A stretch of DNA of 64,000 nt from JAWMQL01 sp033283165 (GCA_033283165.1 JAWMQL010000006.1:290505-354504); one strand, 5' to 3'. Counted from the stretch's first letter, positions 9,105-18,141 are shown. A program made the numbers and translations. Notes: generated by a model not told the origin, from the letters alone.

Positions 9105-10475
9105 TCAGACCATGATCGCCGGGAGTTCCTTCTGCAGGGCGAGCTTGTCCCGGGTGGCCTCGCCGGTCAGGGCAAAACCCAGCAGGTCGCCGGCACTGTT
9201 GCGGAATTCCGCCTTGACGCTGTTGCCGTCCTGTTCCACGACCCATTCCCCTGCCGCGCCCTCGGCCGGCGGCGCTACCACCACCGGGCAGGCGGGCGTC
9301 TTGATGGTAACGGGCATGGCCGGATAAGCGACCTCTGTCGGCTCCCCCGCCAGGGTCTTGCCCAGGGCGCGGGCCGCTGCCATCAGCGGCGCCACGTAAA
9401 CCAGCACATGGCCGTCGACCTCGGCGCAATCGCCCAGCGCGTAGACGTTGGGGGCACTGGTTTCCAGCAGCCGGTTGGTCACAATGCCCCGGCTGGTCTC
9501 GATACCCGAGGCCCTGGCCAGTTCGACCCGCGGCCTCACGCCCACGGCGGAGACCACCAGATCGGCATCGATCGTGTCGCCGTTATCCAGAGTGACCCGG
9601 ACACCGTCGCCCGCCAGGTTGACTTCCGTCACCAGGGGACCGAAATGGAAATTCGCACCCTTTGCCTCCAGCGCCGCCTGCACCGCCTTGCCCGCGGGTT
9701 CCGGCAGCAGGGTGGGCAGACAGTAGCCCAGGGGGTCGACCGCCTCCACCTCGAAGCCGCCATTGAGCAGGTCGTTGGTGTACTCACAGCCGATCAGGCC
9801 GGCGCCGATCAGGCACACCTTGCGCACATCGTTCTTCTTCATCGCGGTGCGGAAATCGTCGAAATCCAGCAGGTCGTTGATGGAGTAGACCCGCTCCAGG
9901 CCGTTCCCGCCGATGGGCGGCCGGATCACGTCGGCCCCCAGGGCCAGGACCAGCTTGCCGTAATGGATGACCGTCTGGGCGTCCCCGACCCTGATCAGTT
10001 GCTGGGCCGTATCGATCTCATTCACCTTGGTCATGGTCCAGACGCTGGCCTTCAGGCTGCGCGCCATGCTGCCGGCATCCAGTTGCGCCAGGTCGTCGGC
10101 ATCCGTGTTCTTGGTGTAACCCGTGGACAGCATGGGCTTGGAATAGGAGCGGCCATCATCGGAAGTGATCAGGATCAGGGGCGTCTCCGGGTCGTGTTTG
10201 CGGAATTCCCTGGCCAGGCCGTAGCCCGCCAGGCCGGTACCCAGGATCACGACCGGCGCATGGACCTTGTCCGCCACCGGTTCCTCGTGGTGCGGCGTGT
10301 CGTCTACAGGGGCCTCCTCCAGCAGTTCGAAGTCCTCCTTGCCGACCCCACAGTCCGGACACAACCAGTCTTCCGGCACGTCTTCCCAGCGGGTGCCGGG
10401 AGCTATGCCATCGTCCGGCCAGCCTTCTTTTTCGTCATACACCAGGCCGCAGACAATACATTCCCACTTGCTCAT
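9105..10475 (-). CDS. Rubredoxin fused to FAD-dependent NAD(P)H reductase
   Basis: 456 residues from the ATG at 10475 (MSKWECIVCG); the open frame upstream has no conserved sequence. Residues 1-50 are a complete rubredoxin with iron ligands C6, C9, C39 and C42. After a linker comes a two-Rossmann flavoprotein disulfide-type reductase: FAD motif ILGTGLAGYGLA near 75 and NAD(P)H motif LIGAGLIGCEYTND near 215, then NVYALGDCAEV near the C-terminus. In pseudomonads rubredoxin and its reductase are separate genes beside ubiC/ubiA (rubA/alkT type); here they are fused. Likely passes electrons from NADH to a hydroxylase or to an oxygen-scavenging system. Confidence 0.92.
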   Translation of the reverse strand: MSKWECIVCGLVYDEKEGWPDDGIAPGTRWEDVPEDWLCPDCGVGKEDFELLEEAPVDDTPHHEEPVADKVHAPVVILGTGLAGYGLAREFRKHDPETPLILITSDDGRSYSKPMLSTGYTKNTDADDLAQLDAGSMARSLKASVWTMTKVNEIDTAQQLIRVGDAQTVIHYGKLVLALGADVIRPPIGGNGLERVYSINDLLDFDDFRTAMKKNDVRKVCLIGAGLIGCEYTNDLLNGGFEVEAVDPLGYCLPTLLPEPAGKAVQAALEAKGANFHFGPLVTEVNLAGDGVRVTLDNGDTIDADLVVSAVGVRPRVELARASGIETSRGIVTNRLLETSAPNVYALGDCAEVDGHVLVYVAPLMAAARALGKTLAGEPTEVAYPAMPVTIKTPACPVVVAPPAEGAAGEWVVEQDGNSVKAEFRNSAGDLLGFALTGEATRDKLALQKELPAIMV

Positions 10476-10615
10476 AGCTCGATCCAGGTCAAAAATCGGA
10501 GGCAACACTATAAAGATGCGCAAAAAATGTGCAAGACCCGGTGCCGCTCCCCCGGGGTTGCAAGGACCGCCCGGTTCAAGCATTCTCGCCCCCTTGATAC
10601 CAGCGCGAGATTCCC

Positions 10616-11242
10616 GTGCCCTTCTTCTCAACCCACCGCGAGCCCCGCTGGCGACCCGTGCGCCAGTACCTGGCCAGCCAGTTGCCGTCCGGGCAGCGTC
10701 ACTGGCTGCTGGATGACGGCTCGCTGACCCAGAGACTGGCCAGGCAGGGCCGGTTCCGGGTACAGCGCCTGCAGCAGGACTGGTGCGAGCCCCTGCGCTC
10801 GGAGCGGCAGCTGCTGGGCCTGCCCGACCGCCAGTTTGCCCTGGTCAGGCAGGTGGTTCTGCGGGTGAATGAGGAGCCGGTGGTGTTCGCCCGCTCGGTG
10901 TTCCCGGTGCACAGCCTGAGCGGGGGGTTGCGCCACCTGCGCCGGCTGCAGAACCGCTCCCTGGGGAGCATCCTGTTCGGCCACCCGGGCATGCACCGCA
11001 GCCCATTCGAGCTGGCGCGCATCCCCGGGGACAGCAGCTACCTGCCGGCCAGCCTGCGCCAGTCTGACCCCGCCTGGGGGCGGCGATCGCGGTTTGTTAT
11101 CGAGGGCAGGGGCCTGATGGTGAGCGAGGTCTTCCTGCGCCACTTCCGCCCCTGGGATGCCCCGCTGCCAATCCACCGCAGCCAGCGCGGCCGCGTCGCG
11201 GCAGACCCTGTGGGCACTGAAAATTGCCCGCTAAACCAGTAA
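10616..11242 (+). CDS. ubiC: Chorismate--pyruvate lyase
   Basis: 208 residues with a GTG start at 10616. Converts chorismate to 4-hydroxybenzoate and pyruvate, the first committed step of ubiquinone synthesis. Seen: RQVVLRVNEEPVVFARSVFP, LGSILFGHPGMHRSPFELAR and the RRSRFVIEGRGLMVSEVFL segment that carries the conserved C-terminal Glu. Adjacent ubiA (15 bases downstream) supports the call. It is divergent from the rubredoxin reductase with about 140 bases between. Confidence 0.92.
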   Translation: MPFFSTHREPRWRPVRQYLASQLPSGQRHWLLDDGSLTQRLARQGRFRVQRLQQDWCEPLRSERQLLGLPDRQFALVRQVVLRVNEEPVVFARSVFPVHSLSGGLRHLRRLQNRSLGSILFGHPGMHRSPFELARIPGDSSYLPASLRQSDPAWGRRSRFVIEGRGLMVSEVFLRHFRPWDAPLPIHRSQRGRVAADPVGTENCPLNQ

Positions 11243-11257
11243 GCTGGCCCTTTCCCT

Positions 11258-12133
11258 ATGCGTTCCCGCGCCATGACCGGACCCGGTAAAACCACAGCCC
11301 TGCTGCAGTTGATTCGCTTCGACAAGCCGATCGGCACCCTGCTGCTGCTGTGGCCCACGCTGATCGCCCTGTGGTTGGCGGCTGGCGGGGTGCCGGATCT
11401 CAGGCTGCTGCTGATTTTCATCCTCGGCACCTTCCTGATGCGCTCCGCTGGCTGTGTCGCCAACGACCTGGCGGACCGGGACATGGACGGCGGGGTGGCA
11501 CGGACCGAGGCCAGGCCACTGGTGACGGGCAGCGTGTCCGTGCGGGAGGCAATCACCCTGTGCCTTGCACTGTGCCTGGCGTCGTTCGTCCTGGTGCTGT
11601 TCACCAACCGGCTGACCGTGCTGCTGTCCCTGGCCGGGGCCGTCCTGGCACTGGTCTACCCGTTCATGAAGCGGGTCACCCACCTGCCGCAGTTCGTGCT
11701 CGGACTGGCCTTCTCCTGGGGCATACCCATGGCCTTCGCGGCCCAGCGGGAGGCCCTGCCGCCCGCCCTGTGGTGGCTGTTCGCCGCCAACCTGCTGTGG
11801 ACCGTGGCCTACGATACCCAGTACGCCATGGTGGACCGTGACGACGACCTCAAGATGGGCATCAAGTCGATCGCCATCCTGTTCGGACGCCACGACCGCC
11901 AGGCGGTCGCCCTGCTGCAGGCGGCCTGCCTGTTCCTGTGGGGACAGGTGGGCGCCGCCTTCGGCCTGGGCACCGCGTACTGGATCGCACTGGCACTGGT
12001 CGCCGGCCTGTTCTGCTATCACCAGTGGCTGATCCGGGAGCGGCGCCGGGAAGACTGCTTCCGGGCCTTCCTGCACAACAACTGGGTCGGGCTGGTGCTG
12101 TTCGCCGGGGTAGCGCTGCACCATGCCTTCTGA
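11258..12133 (+). CDS. ubiA: 4-hydroxybenzoate octaprenyltransferase
   Basis: 291 residues, integral membrane prenyltransferase with about eight to nine hydrophobic segments. The first Asp-rich motif is NDLADRDMD near residue 69; the second is YDTQYAMVDRDDD near 187. Both bind Mg-prenyl diphosphate. It attaches the polyprenyl tail to 4-hydroxybenzoate. An alternative ATG six codons in (MTGPGK) is possible. It overlaps the next gene by 11 bases. Confidence 0.95.
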   Translation: MRSRAMTGPGKTTALLQLIRFDKPIGTLLLLWPTLIALWLAAGGVPDLRLLLIFILGTFLMRSAGCVANDLADRDMDGGVARTEARPLVTGSVSVREAITLCLALCLASFVLVLFTNRLTVLLSLAGAVLALVYPFMKRVTHLPQFVLGLAFSWGIPMAFAAQREALPPALWWLFAANLLWTVAYDTQYAMVDRDDDLKMGIKSIAILFGRHDRQAVALLQAACLFLWGQVGAAFGLGTAYWIALALVAGLFCYHQWLIRERRREDCFRAFLHNNWVGLVLFAGVALHHAF

Positions 12134-13286
12134 TACCGGCGACTCAGGGTACAGCGCGCGCTTCCTCACCTCACTGGGGCAGATCGCGGCCGCGAACTGG
12201 GATGGCCTGGCCGGCACCGACTACCCCTTCCTGCGCCATCATTTCCTGTACGGCCTGGAGAACACCGGTTGCACCACCGCCGACAGCGGCTGGCAACCGT
12301 GCCACCTGCTGTTGCAGCAAGGCTCCGCGAACGTGGCCCTGCTGCCTCTGTACCTCAAGTCGCACTCCTACGGCGAGTACGTGTTCGACTGGTCCTGGGC
12401 CGATGCCTGGCGCCGCAGCGGGCTGAGTTACTACCCCAAGCTGGTCAGCGCCATCCCGTTCACCCCCGCCACCGGCCCGCGCCTGTGCACGGCGCCCGGC
12501 CTGGACCCCGGCGCTGCCTGGCCGGTGGCGCTGGCGGCGATACAGCAACTGGCCCGGGAGCGCGACATCTCTTCCTGTCATATCCTGTTTCCCGAACAGG
12601 ATGTCTCCGAACAGTTGCAGCGACTGGGCCTGGCCCGGCGCGCCGCCTGCCAGTTCCACTGGTTCAATGACGGCTTCCGCAGTTTCGACGACTTCCTGGC
12701 CACTTGCAGCAGCCGCAAGCGGAAGAACCTGCGCCGGGAGCGGCGCCGGGTCCAGGAACAGGGGATTACGCTGCGCACCCTGCAGGGCGCCGGGATCAGC
12801 GAGCGGCACTGGCAAACCTTCCATCACTTCTACCAGATGACCTACGCCAAGCGCAGCGGCCACGGCGGTTACCTGACCCGGGAGTTCTTCCTGCAGACCG
12901 CCGCGGGGATGGGTGAACAGGTGGTAATGGTGCTGGCGGAGCACAGTGGAACGCCGGTGGCGGCCGCACTGTACTTCCGTGACCAGAGCACCCTGTACGG
13001 CCGCTACTGGGGTTGCAGCCGGGAGTTCGACTGCCTGCATTTCGAGGCCTGTTATTACCAGGGCATCGACTACTGTATTCGCCACGGCCTGCAGCGCTTC
13101 GACCCCGGGGCCCAGGGCGAGCACAAGATTCAACGGGGCTTTCGACCGGTTCCGACCTGGTCCAACCACTGGATTGCGGATGCGCGCCTGGCGGCGGCGG
13201 TGGCGGATTTCACCGTGGAGGAAGCCGACCACACCCGCGCCTACATCGAGCAGGCGAGTACCCTGTTACCGTTCCGGCAGGACTGA
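12123..13286 (+). CDS. FemAB-like/GNAT-fold acyltransferase (PF04339 type)
   Basis: 387 residues of the 'peptidogalycan biosynthesis' FemAB-like family. Typical pieces are TDYPFLRHHFLYGLE near the N-terminus, VFDWSWADAWRRSGLSYYPK, the basic SSRKRKNLRRERRRV segment near 198-212, YGRYWGCSREFDCLHFEACYYQGIDY, and the final FDPGAQGEHKIQRGFRPV. The family resembles GNAT/FemX aminoacyltransferases, but the substrate is not established. The start overlaps ubiA, so translation is probably coupled; any link to quinone synthesis is positional only. Confidence 0.85.
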   Translation: MPSDTGDSGYSARFLTSLGQIAAANWDGLAGTDYPFLRHHFLYGLENTGCTTADSGWQPCHLLLQQGSANVALLPLYLKSHSYGEYVFDWSWADAWRRSGLSYYPKLVSAIPFTPATGPRLCTAPGLDPGAAWPVALAAIQQLARERDISSCHILFPEQDVSEQLQRLGLARRAACQFHWFNDGFRSFDDFLATCSSRKRKNLRRERRRVQEQGITLRTLQGAGISERHWQTFHHFYQMTYAKRSGHGGYLTREFFLQTAAGMGEQVVMVLAEHSGTPVAAALYFRDQSTLYGRYWGCSREFDCLHFEACYYQGIDYCIRHGLQRFDPGAQGEHKIQRGFRPVPTWSNHWIADARLAAAVADFTVEEADHTRAYIEQASTLLPFRQD

Positions 13287-13883
13287 CCGGCGCCACACCA
13301 GCAGGCGATTGTTGGCGGGCATGGCGTTGTCCTCCGCGAGCAGGAAGCCCGCAGCCCGGGCCAGGCCGTCCACTTGCTCGAAGTCCCGAATGGCGCTGTC
13401 GGGGTCGCGTGAGGCCAGCCACTGGTCGAAGCGGGCGTTGCTGTCGCTGGTGTAGCGGCCGCCGTAATTGAACGGGCCGTAGACCGCCAGCACGGTATCC
13501 GGCCGGGCGCGCTCGCCGAGCTCGGCGAACAACAGCTCCACGGCGGCGTATGCCATGATATGCAGGGTATTGGCGCTGAACAGGGCATCGTAGTCGCCCG
13601 GGGCCAGCGGCCAGGGGCGCTGGCGTACATCCAGCACTGCCGGCGGCAGGATATTGTCGCCCGGGTAGGCCCGGCAGCGGGGTACCACCCCGGGCAGGTA
13701 TTCCGGCAGATCGGTGGGCTGCCAGCGCAGGCGGGGCAGGGCGGCGGCGAAGTGCGTGGCGTGCTGGGCGGTACCGCTGCCTATCTCAAGGACCTGGCGG
13801 CGGTCCGCGAAGACCCGCCGGAGCACCTCGAGGATGGGGCCCTTGTTGTTTTCGCAGGCCTGGGAGTAGGGCAGGTTGTCCAG
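13266..13883 (-). CDS. DUF938 SAM-dependent methyltransferase, probable CTG start
   Basis: Class I methyltransferase of the DUF938 family: motif I VLEIGSGTAQHATHF, then LPRLRWQPTDLP, FSANTLHIMAY and YGPFNYGGRYTS. Substrate unknown. The family N-terminus (here PYSQACENNKGPILEVLRR) is encoded back to the stop codon of the upstream monooxygenase, yet that stretch has no ATG, GTG or TTG. The first usual start codon is the GTG at 13826, which would cut off this conserved part. I therefore place the start at the CTG at 13883, 9 bases behind a GAGG. Length would be 205 residues. It converges with the FemAB-like gene, overlapping by 21 bases. Confidence 0.78.
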   Translation of the reverse strand: MDNLPYSQACENNKGPILEVLRRVFADRRQVLEIGSGTAQHATHFAAALPRLRWQPTDLPEYLPGVVPRCRAYPGDNILPPAVLDVRQRPWPLAPGDYDALFSANTLHIMAYAAVELLFAELGERARPDTVLAVYGPFNYGGRYTSDSNARFDQWLASRDPDSAIRDFEQVDGLARAAGFLLAEDNAMPANNRLLVWRRSVLPER

Positions 13884-13886
13884 GGT

Positions 13887-15356
13887 TCAGGTCCTCATCT
13901 CGAAGTCGCTGAAATCCGGGGCCCGCATGTGCCAGCGGTAGGCCAGGGTGGAGTGCGGCCAGTTGTTGGTGACCTTGCCGGCGGCGTTCTTGTACCAGTT
14001 GTCGCAACCGGCCACCCAGACCGTATCCGCCAGCGCAGCCTGCAGGCGGTCATTGTAGGCACGCTGCACGTCGGCCCGCACTACCAGGCTGCGCAGCCCG
14101 TGGCTCAGCAGCTTGTCGATACAGCGCGCAACATAGGCAACCTGTTGCTCCACCATGTAGATAATGGAATTGTGGCCCAGGTTGGTATTGGGTCCGTACA
14201 GCATGAAAAAATTCGGGAAGCCCGCCGTACACACCCCGCGGTGGGCCTCCGGCCCGTCGCGCCAGGCCTGCGCCAGCTCGAGGCCGCCCGCACCGACGAA
14301 GCGCACCGCCGACAGCAGCTCGGTGCTGCGAAAACCGGTACCGTAGATCAGCACATCCACCGGCCGCTCGACACCGTCCGCGGTCGCCACACCCGCGGTG
14401 CCGATGCCCTCGATCGGCGCGGTCACCAGCTCCACGTTGTCGCGGTTGAAGGTGGGAAAGTAATCGTCGGACACCAGGATGCGTTTGCAGCCCATGGGGT
14501 AGTCCGGCCACAGGGCCGCCCGCAAGCCGGGGTCCGATACCTGTTTTTCCAGGTAGCCCCGGGCCCAGCGGGCCACCAGCCCACGCAGCGGGCTGCGGCG
14601 CCACATGAGCGGATAGAGCAGCCAATCCTGGCGCAGGTAGATCAGCAGGCGATGGAGTTTCTGCCACAGGGGATAACGGGCGAAGCGGGCCTTTTCGGCC
14701 TCGCTGTAGGCCCGGTCATTGCGCGGGATGACGTGATTGGCATGGCGCTGGTACACGTACAGCTGCTCTGCCTTGCGCGCGAGATGAGGAATGAACTGCA
14801 GCGCGCTGGCGGCATTGCCGATCACGGCCACCCGCTTGCCCGCCAGGTCCACGTCGTCCCGCCAGCGCGCCGAGTGCCAGCTGTCGCCGCCGAAACTGTC
14901 GCGCCCGGGCAAGTCGGGGATGTTGGGCAGGTTCAGTTGCCCCAGGCCCGAGACCAGGCAGCGGGCCCGCACCCGCTCGCCATCGTCCAGCGCCAGTTCC
15001 CAGACACCCTCCGCCTCCCGGTAGGCGGCTGACTCGACCCCGGTCTCCAGGCGCAGGTGCGGGCGCAGGCCATACTTGTCGGTGCAGTGCTCGAAGTAGG
15101 CCTGTATTTCGTCAAAGGGCGAGTAGCGCCGGCTCCAGGCCGGGTTGGGCTCGAAGGAGTAGCTGTACAGGACCGATGGCACGTCGCAGCAACAGCCGGG
15201 GTAGTGGTTGTCGTGCCAGGTACCTCCCACCGCGGGCGACTTTTCCAGGATCAGGAAATCCTCGATGCCACGCCGGCGCAGCTCGATGCCCATGCACAGG
15301 CCCGACATGCCGGCGCCGATGATGATGACCGAGTGTGGTTTGGGTGGTTTGTCCAT
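13887..15356 (-). CDS. Flavin-containing (Baeyer-Villiger-like) monooxygenase
   Basis: 489 residues. FAD-binding IIIGAGMSGLCMGIEL at about 10-25, the GTWHDNHYPGC motif near 45, and a second Rossmann motif VAVIGNAASALQF near 176. The stretch FGGDSWHSARW near 154-164 fits the Baeyer-Villiger fingerprint FxGxxxHxxxW, although the following residue is Arg. It uses NADPH and oxygen on a ketone or similar carbonyl; the true substrate is unknown. The stop is in the same frame as, and directly before, the DUF938 gene. No ribosome-binding site is visible upstream of the ATG because a hairpin element starts 4 bases away. Confidence 0.88.
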   Translation of the reverse strand: MDKPPKPHSVIIIGAGMSGLCMGIELRRRGIEDFLILEKSPAVGGTWHDNHYPGCCCDVPSVLYSYSFEPNPAWSRRYSPFDEIQAYFEHCTDKYGLRPHLRLETGVESAAYREAEGVWELALDDGERVRARCLVSGLGQLNLPNIPDLPGRDSFGGDSWHSARWRDDVDLAGKRVAVIGNAASALQFIPHLARKAEQLYVYQRHANHVIPRNDRAYSEAEKARFARYPLWQKLHRLLIYLRQDWLLYPLMWRRSPLRGLVARWARGYLEKQVSDPGLRAALWPDYPMGCKRILVSDDYFPTFNRDNVELVTAPIEGIGTAGVATADGVERPVDVLIYGTGFRSTELLSAVRFVGAGGLELAQAWRDGPEAHRGVCTAGFPNFFMLYGPNTNLGHNSIIYMVEQQVAYVARCIDKLLSHGLRSLVVRADVQRAYNDRLQAALADTVWVAGCDNWYKNAAGKVTNNWPHSTLAYRWHMRAPDFSDFEMRT

Positions 15357-15359
15357 TAC

Positions 15360-15426
15360 AAAAAAGGGGAAAAAAAGGGGACAGTTACCTTTTTCCGCAG
15401 GAAAAAGGATAACTGTCCCCTTTTTT
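15360..15426. repeat. REP-like imperfect palindrome, possible bidirectional terminator
   Basis: The left arm (15370-15396) and right arm (15400-15426) pair over about 26 bases with one bulged A and a 3-base loop GCA. The core is GGGGACAGTTACCTTTTTCC against its complement. T-runs on both sides make it able to stop transcription both ways. It lies between yaaA and the monooxygenase. GGGGACAG-type palindromes resemble elements moved by IS200-like REP-associated tyrosine transposases; no such transposase gene is in this window. Confidence 0.8.
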
Positions 15427-16195
15427 AACTATCCCGCGTAAAAACCAGTTCCCGGGCGGTGGATTCGGAGCGGTTGTAGCGGTAACCGTCCACCCTGAAT
15501 TTCTTCAGGCCCTCGGGCGCGTTGATCTCATTGTCGATAATAAAGCGCGCCATCTGGCCCCGGGCCTTCTTGGCAAAGAAGCTGATGATCTTGTACTTGC
15601 CGCCCTTCAGGTCCTTGAACACCGGGGTGATGATGTCCGCATCGAGTTCGCCCGGCTGCACCGACTTGAAGTACTCGTTGGAGGCCAGGTTACACAATAC
15701 CGGGCTGCCGCTCTTTTTCAGCTGGGCATTCAGGGCCCCGGTGATGCGGTCGCCCCAGAACTCATACAGGTTGCGGCCGCCGGGATTGGCGAACTTCACG
15801 CCCATTTCCAGGCGATAGGGTTGCATCAGGTCCAGCGGCCGCAGCAGGCCGTAGAGCCCGGACAGGATGCGCAGGTGCTGCTGGGCAAAGCGCAGCCCGG
15901 CGTCGTCCAGGGTCTCGGCCTCGAGGCCGGTGTAGACATCGCCCTTGAAGGCGAGCAGTGCCTGCTTGGCATTGTCCAGGTCAAAGGGCGTGCCCCAGTT
16001 CATGAAGCGCTGGTGATTGAGATCCGCGATCTTCTCGCTCACGCCCATGAGGGAGCGGATATCAGCGGGGCTCAGGTCGCGCGCGACCGACACCAGCTCC
16101 GCGCTCTGTTCCAGAAACTGCGGTTGGGTCTTGCGGCGCGTCGTGGGCGGCGTGTCGAAGTCCAGGGTCTTGGCCGGGGAAATGATCGTCAGCAT
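15425..16195 (-). CDS. yaaA: Peroxide stress protein YaaA
   Basis: 256 residues starting MLTIISPAKTLDFDTPP, the hallmark of YaaA (DUF328). Also seen: YGLLRPLDLMQPYRLEMG, NLYEFWGDRI, NLASNEYFK and KDLKGGKYKIISFFAKKARG. In E. coli YaaA is induced by OxyR and limits intracellular free iron during peroxide stress. An oxyR gene lies 9 kb away but I saw no OxyR site here. The ATG at 16195 gives the conserved start; the longer open frame upstream is antisense to the TRAP gene. Confidence 0.95.
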   Translation of the reverse strand: MLTIISPAKTLDFDTPPTTRRKTQPQFLEQSAELVSVARDLSPADIRSLMGVSEKIADLNHQRFMNWGTPFDLDNAKQALLAFKGDVYTGLEAETLDDAGLRFAQQHLRILSGLYGLLRPLDLMQPYRLEMGVKFANPGGRNLYEFWGDRITGALNAQLKKSGSPVLCNLASNEYFKSVQPGELDADIITPVFKDLKGGKYKIISFFAKKARGQMARFIIDNEINAPEGLKKFRVDGYRYNRSESTARELVFTRDS

Positions 16196-16273
16196 AGCGG
16201 TTTTCCAATTTCGTGAGGCAGGTATGATACTCTGCACGGCAATAATCAAAAAGCACAGCCCGACAGGTCTCCA

Positions 16274-16777
16274 ATGCGCCGCTTCATCGTCCTCATCGAC
16301 GCGTTCACCGACCGGTGCGGTCGCCTGTTGGCCTGGCTGACCCTGGCGATGGCGCTGCTGACCACCGCGGTGGTGATCATGCGCTACGGCTTCAGCGTCG
16401 GCTCCCTCGCCGCCCAGGAGGCGATCACCTACCTGCACGGTTGCGTCTTCATGCTGGGTGCAGCCTACACCCTGAAGCACGGCGGCCACGTGCGGGTGGA
16501 CATTTTTTACCGCAATTTCAGCCCCCGCGGCCAGGCCTGGGTAAACAGCCTGGGCGGCGTCCTGTTCCTCATTCCCCTGTGCCTCTTCATCACCGGCATC
16601 AGCTGGAATTACGTGGCGGAATCCTGGGCCATCCGCGAGAGCTCCCCGGAACCCGGCGGCATCCCGGCGGTATTCCTGCTGAAAACCCTGTTGCCACTGA
16701 TGGCGCTGAACCTGTTGCTGCAGGGCCTGGTGGAGACCCTGCGGGCGGCGCTGCTGCTGGTGGAGGGCGAGGACTGA
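16274..16777 (+). CDS. TRAP transporter small permease (DctQ type)
   Basis: 167 residues with four hydrophobic segments (about 18-38, 52-66, 90-112, 132-152), as in the small membrane subunit of tripartite ATP-independent periplasmic transporters. KHGGHVRVDIFY is the usual loop after the second segment. The stop overlaps the ATG of the large permease (TGATG), so they are one operon. The binding protein for the system is probably the opposite-strand gene at 18573. Confidence 0.9.
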   Translation: MRRFIVLIDAFTDRCGRLLAWLTLAMALLTTAVVIMRYGFSVGSLAAQEAITYLHGCVFMLGAAYTLKHGGHVRVDIFYRNFSPRGQAWVNSLGGVLFLIPLCLFITGISWNYVAESWAIRESSPEPGGIPAVFLLKTLLPLMALNLLLQGLVETLRAALLLVEGED

Positions 16778-18141
16778 TGGGCGGTTCGGTCGCGATCTAC
16801 ATGTTCCTTGCGGTCTGCCTGTTGCTGATGCTGGGCTATCCGGTGGCGCTCACCCTGGCTGGTACCGCGCTGGCCTTCGCTGCCGGCGGGATCATTGCGG
16901 GCGTGTTCGACCCCGCGTTCCTCGCCGCCCTGCCCGGGCGCCTGTTCGGCACCGTTGGCAACACCACGCTGATCGCGGTACCCCTGTTTATCCTCATGGG
17001 GGTGGTGCTGGAGCGATCCCGTGTCGCCGAGGAGTTGCTGGGCAATATGGAGCGGGTGTTCGGCCGCCTGCGCGGGGGGCTGGGCATCTCCGTGGTGCTG
17101 GTGGGCACCCTGCTGGCCGCCAGCACCGGCATCGTGGGCGCCACCGTGGTCACCATGGGCCTGCTGTCCCTGCCAAGCATGCTGCGGGCCGGCTACAGCC
17201 CGACCCTGGCCACCGGCACCATCTGCGCCACCGGCACCCTGGGACAGATCATCCCGCCGTCCATCGCCCTGGTGTTGCTGGGGGATATCCTGTCCTCGGC
17301 CTATACCCAGGCCCAGCTGAACATGAACATCTTCAACCCCAAGTCGGTCTCGGTCGGTGACCTGTTCGTGGGCGCAATCATCCCGGGCCTGATCCTGGTG
17401 GCCCTGTACGTGAGCTACCTGCTGCTGGTGGCCTGGCTCAAACCGGCATCCGCTCCACCGGCTCAGGAGCCGGACATCGACCCGGGCGCCCTGCTCAAGG
17501 GCCTGCTGCCGCCGCTGGCGCTGATCGCCACCGTGCTGGGATCCATCCTCGCCGGCGCCGCCACCCCCACCGAAGCTGCCGGGGTGGGAGCCGTGGGCGC
17601 CCTGCTGCTGGCGACAGCCAAGCGCCAGCTCAGCCGGGCGCGCCTGGCGGAGATCTGCCTCGAGACGATGAAAATCACCTGCATGGTGTTTCTCATCCTG
17701 ATCGGCGCGGCGGTGTTCTCGCTGGTATTCCGCGGTTTCGGTGGCGAGGAACTGATCCACCACTATTTCGAAAACATGCCCGGGGGCGTGACGGGCGCCA
17801 CCCTGGTGGTGATGCTGGTGATCTTTCTGCTGGGTTTCATCCTCGATTTCATTGAGATCACCTTCGTGGTGGTCCCCATCGTCGGGCCTATCCTGCTGAC
17901 CATGGGCCTGGACCCGGTCTGGCTGGGTATCATGATCGCACTCAACCTGCAGACCTCCTTCCTGACACCGCCGTTCGGATTCGCCCTGTTCTACCTGCGC
18001 GGGGTGGCGCCGGAATCACTGCCCACGGGCGCTATCTACCGCGGGGTCATTCCCTTTATAATCATCCAGTTGCTGGTGCTGGGCTGCCTGTGGTTGTGGC
18101 CCGCCCTGGCGACCTGGTTGCCAGCCCTGTTGAAAAGCTGA
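16777..18141 (+). CDS. TRAP transporter large permease (DctM type)
   Basis: 454 residues, about 11-12 membrane segments. Conserved features include the GYPVALTLAGTA N-terminal helix, VPLFILMGVVLERS, GTLLAASTGIVGATVVTMG and GQIIPPSIALVLLGD, and the C-terminal LNLQTSFLTPPFGFALFYLRGVAP. Na+-coupled uptake of an organic acid is the family role. The ATG at 16777 overlaps the stop of the small permease. It is followed 35 bases later by a thioesterase gene. Confidence 0.93.
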   Translation: MGGSVAIYMFLAVCLLLMLGYPVALTLAGTALAFAAGGIIAGVFDPAFLAALPGRLFGTVGNTTLIAVPLFILMGVVLERSRVAEELLGNMERVFGRLRGGLGISVVLVGTLLAASTGIVGATVVTMGLLSLPSMLRAGYSPTLATGTICATGTLGQIIPPSIALVLLGDILSSAYTQAQLNMNIFNPKSVSVGDLFVGAIIPGLILVALYVSYLLLVAWLKPASAPPAQEPDIDPGALLKGLLPPLALIATVLGSILAGAATPTEAAGVGAVGALLLATAKRQLSRARLAEICLETMKITCMVFLILIGAAVFSLVFRGFGGEELIHHYFENMPGGVTGATLVVMLVIFLLGFILDFIEITFVVVPIVGPILLTMGLDPVWLGIMIALNLQTSFLTPPFGFALFYLRGVAPESLPTGAIYRGVIPFIIIQLLVLGCLWLWPALATWLPALLKS

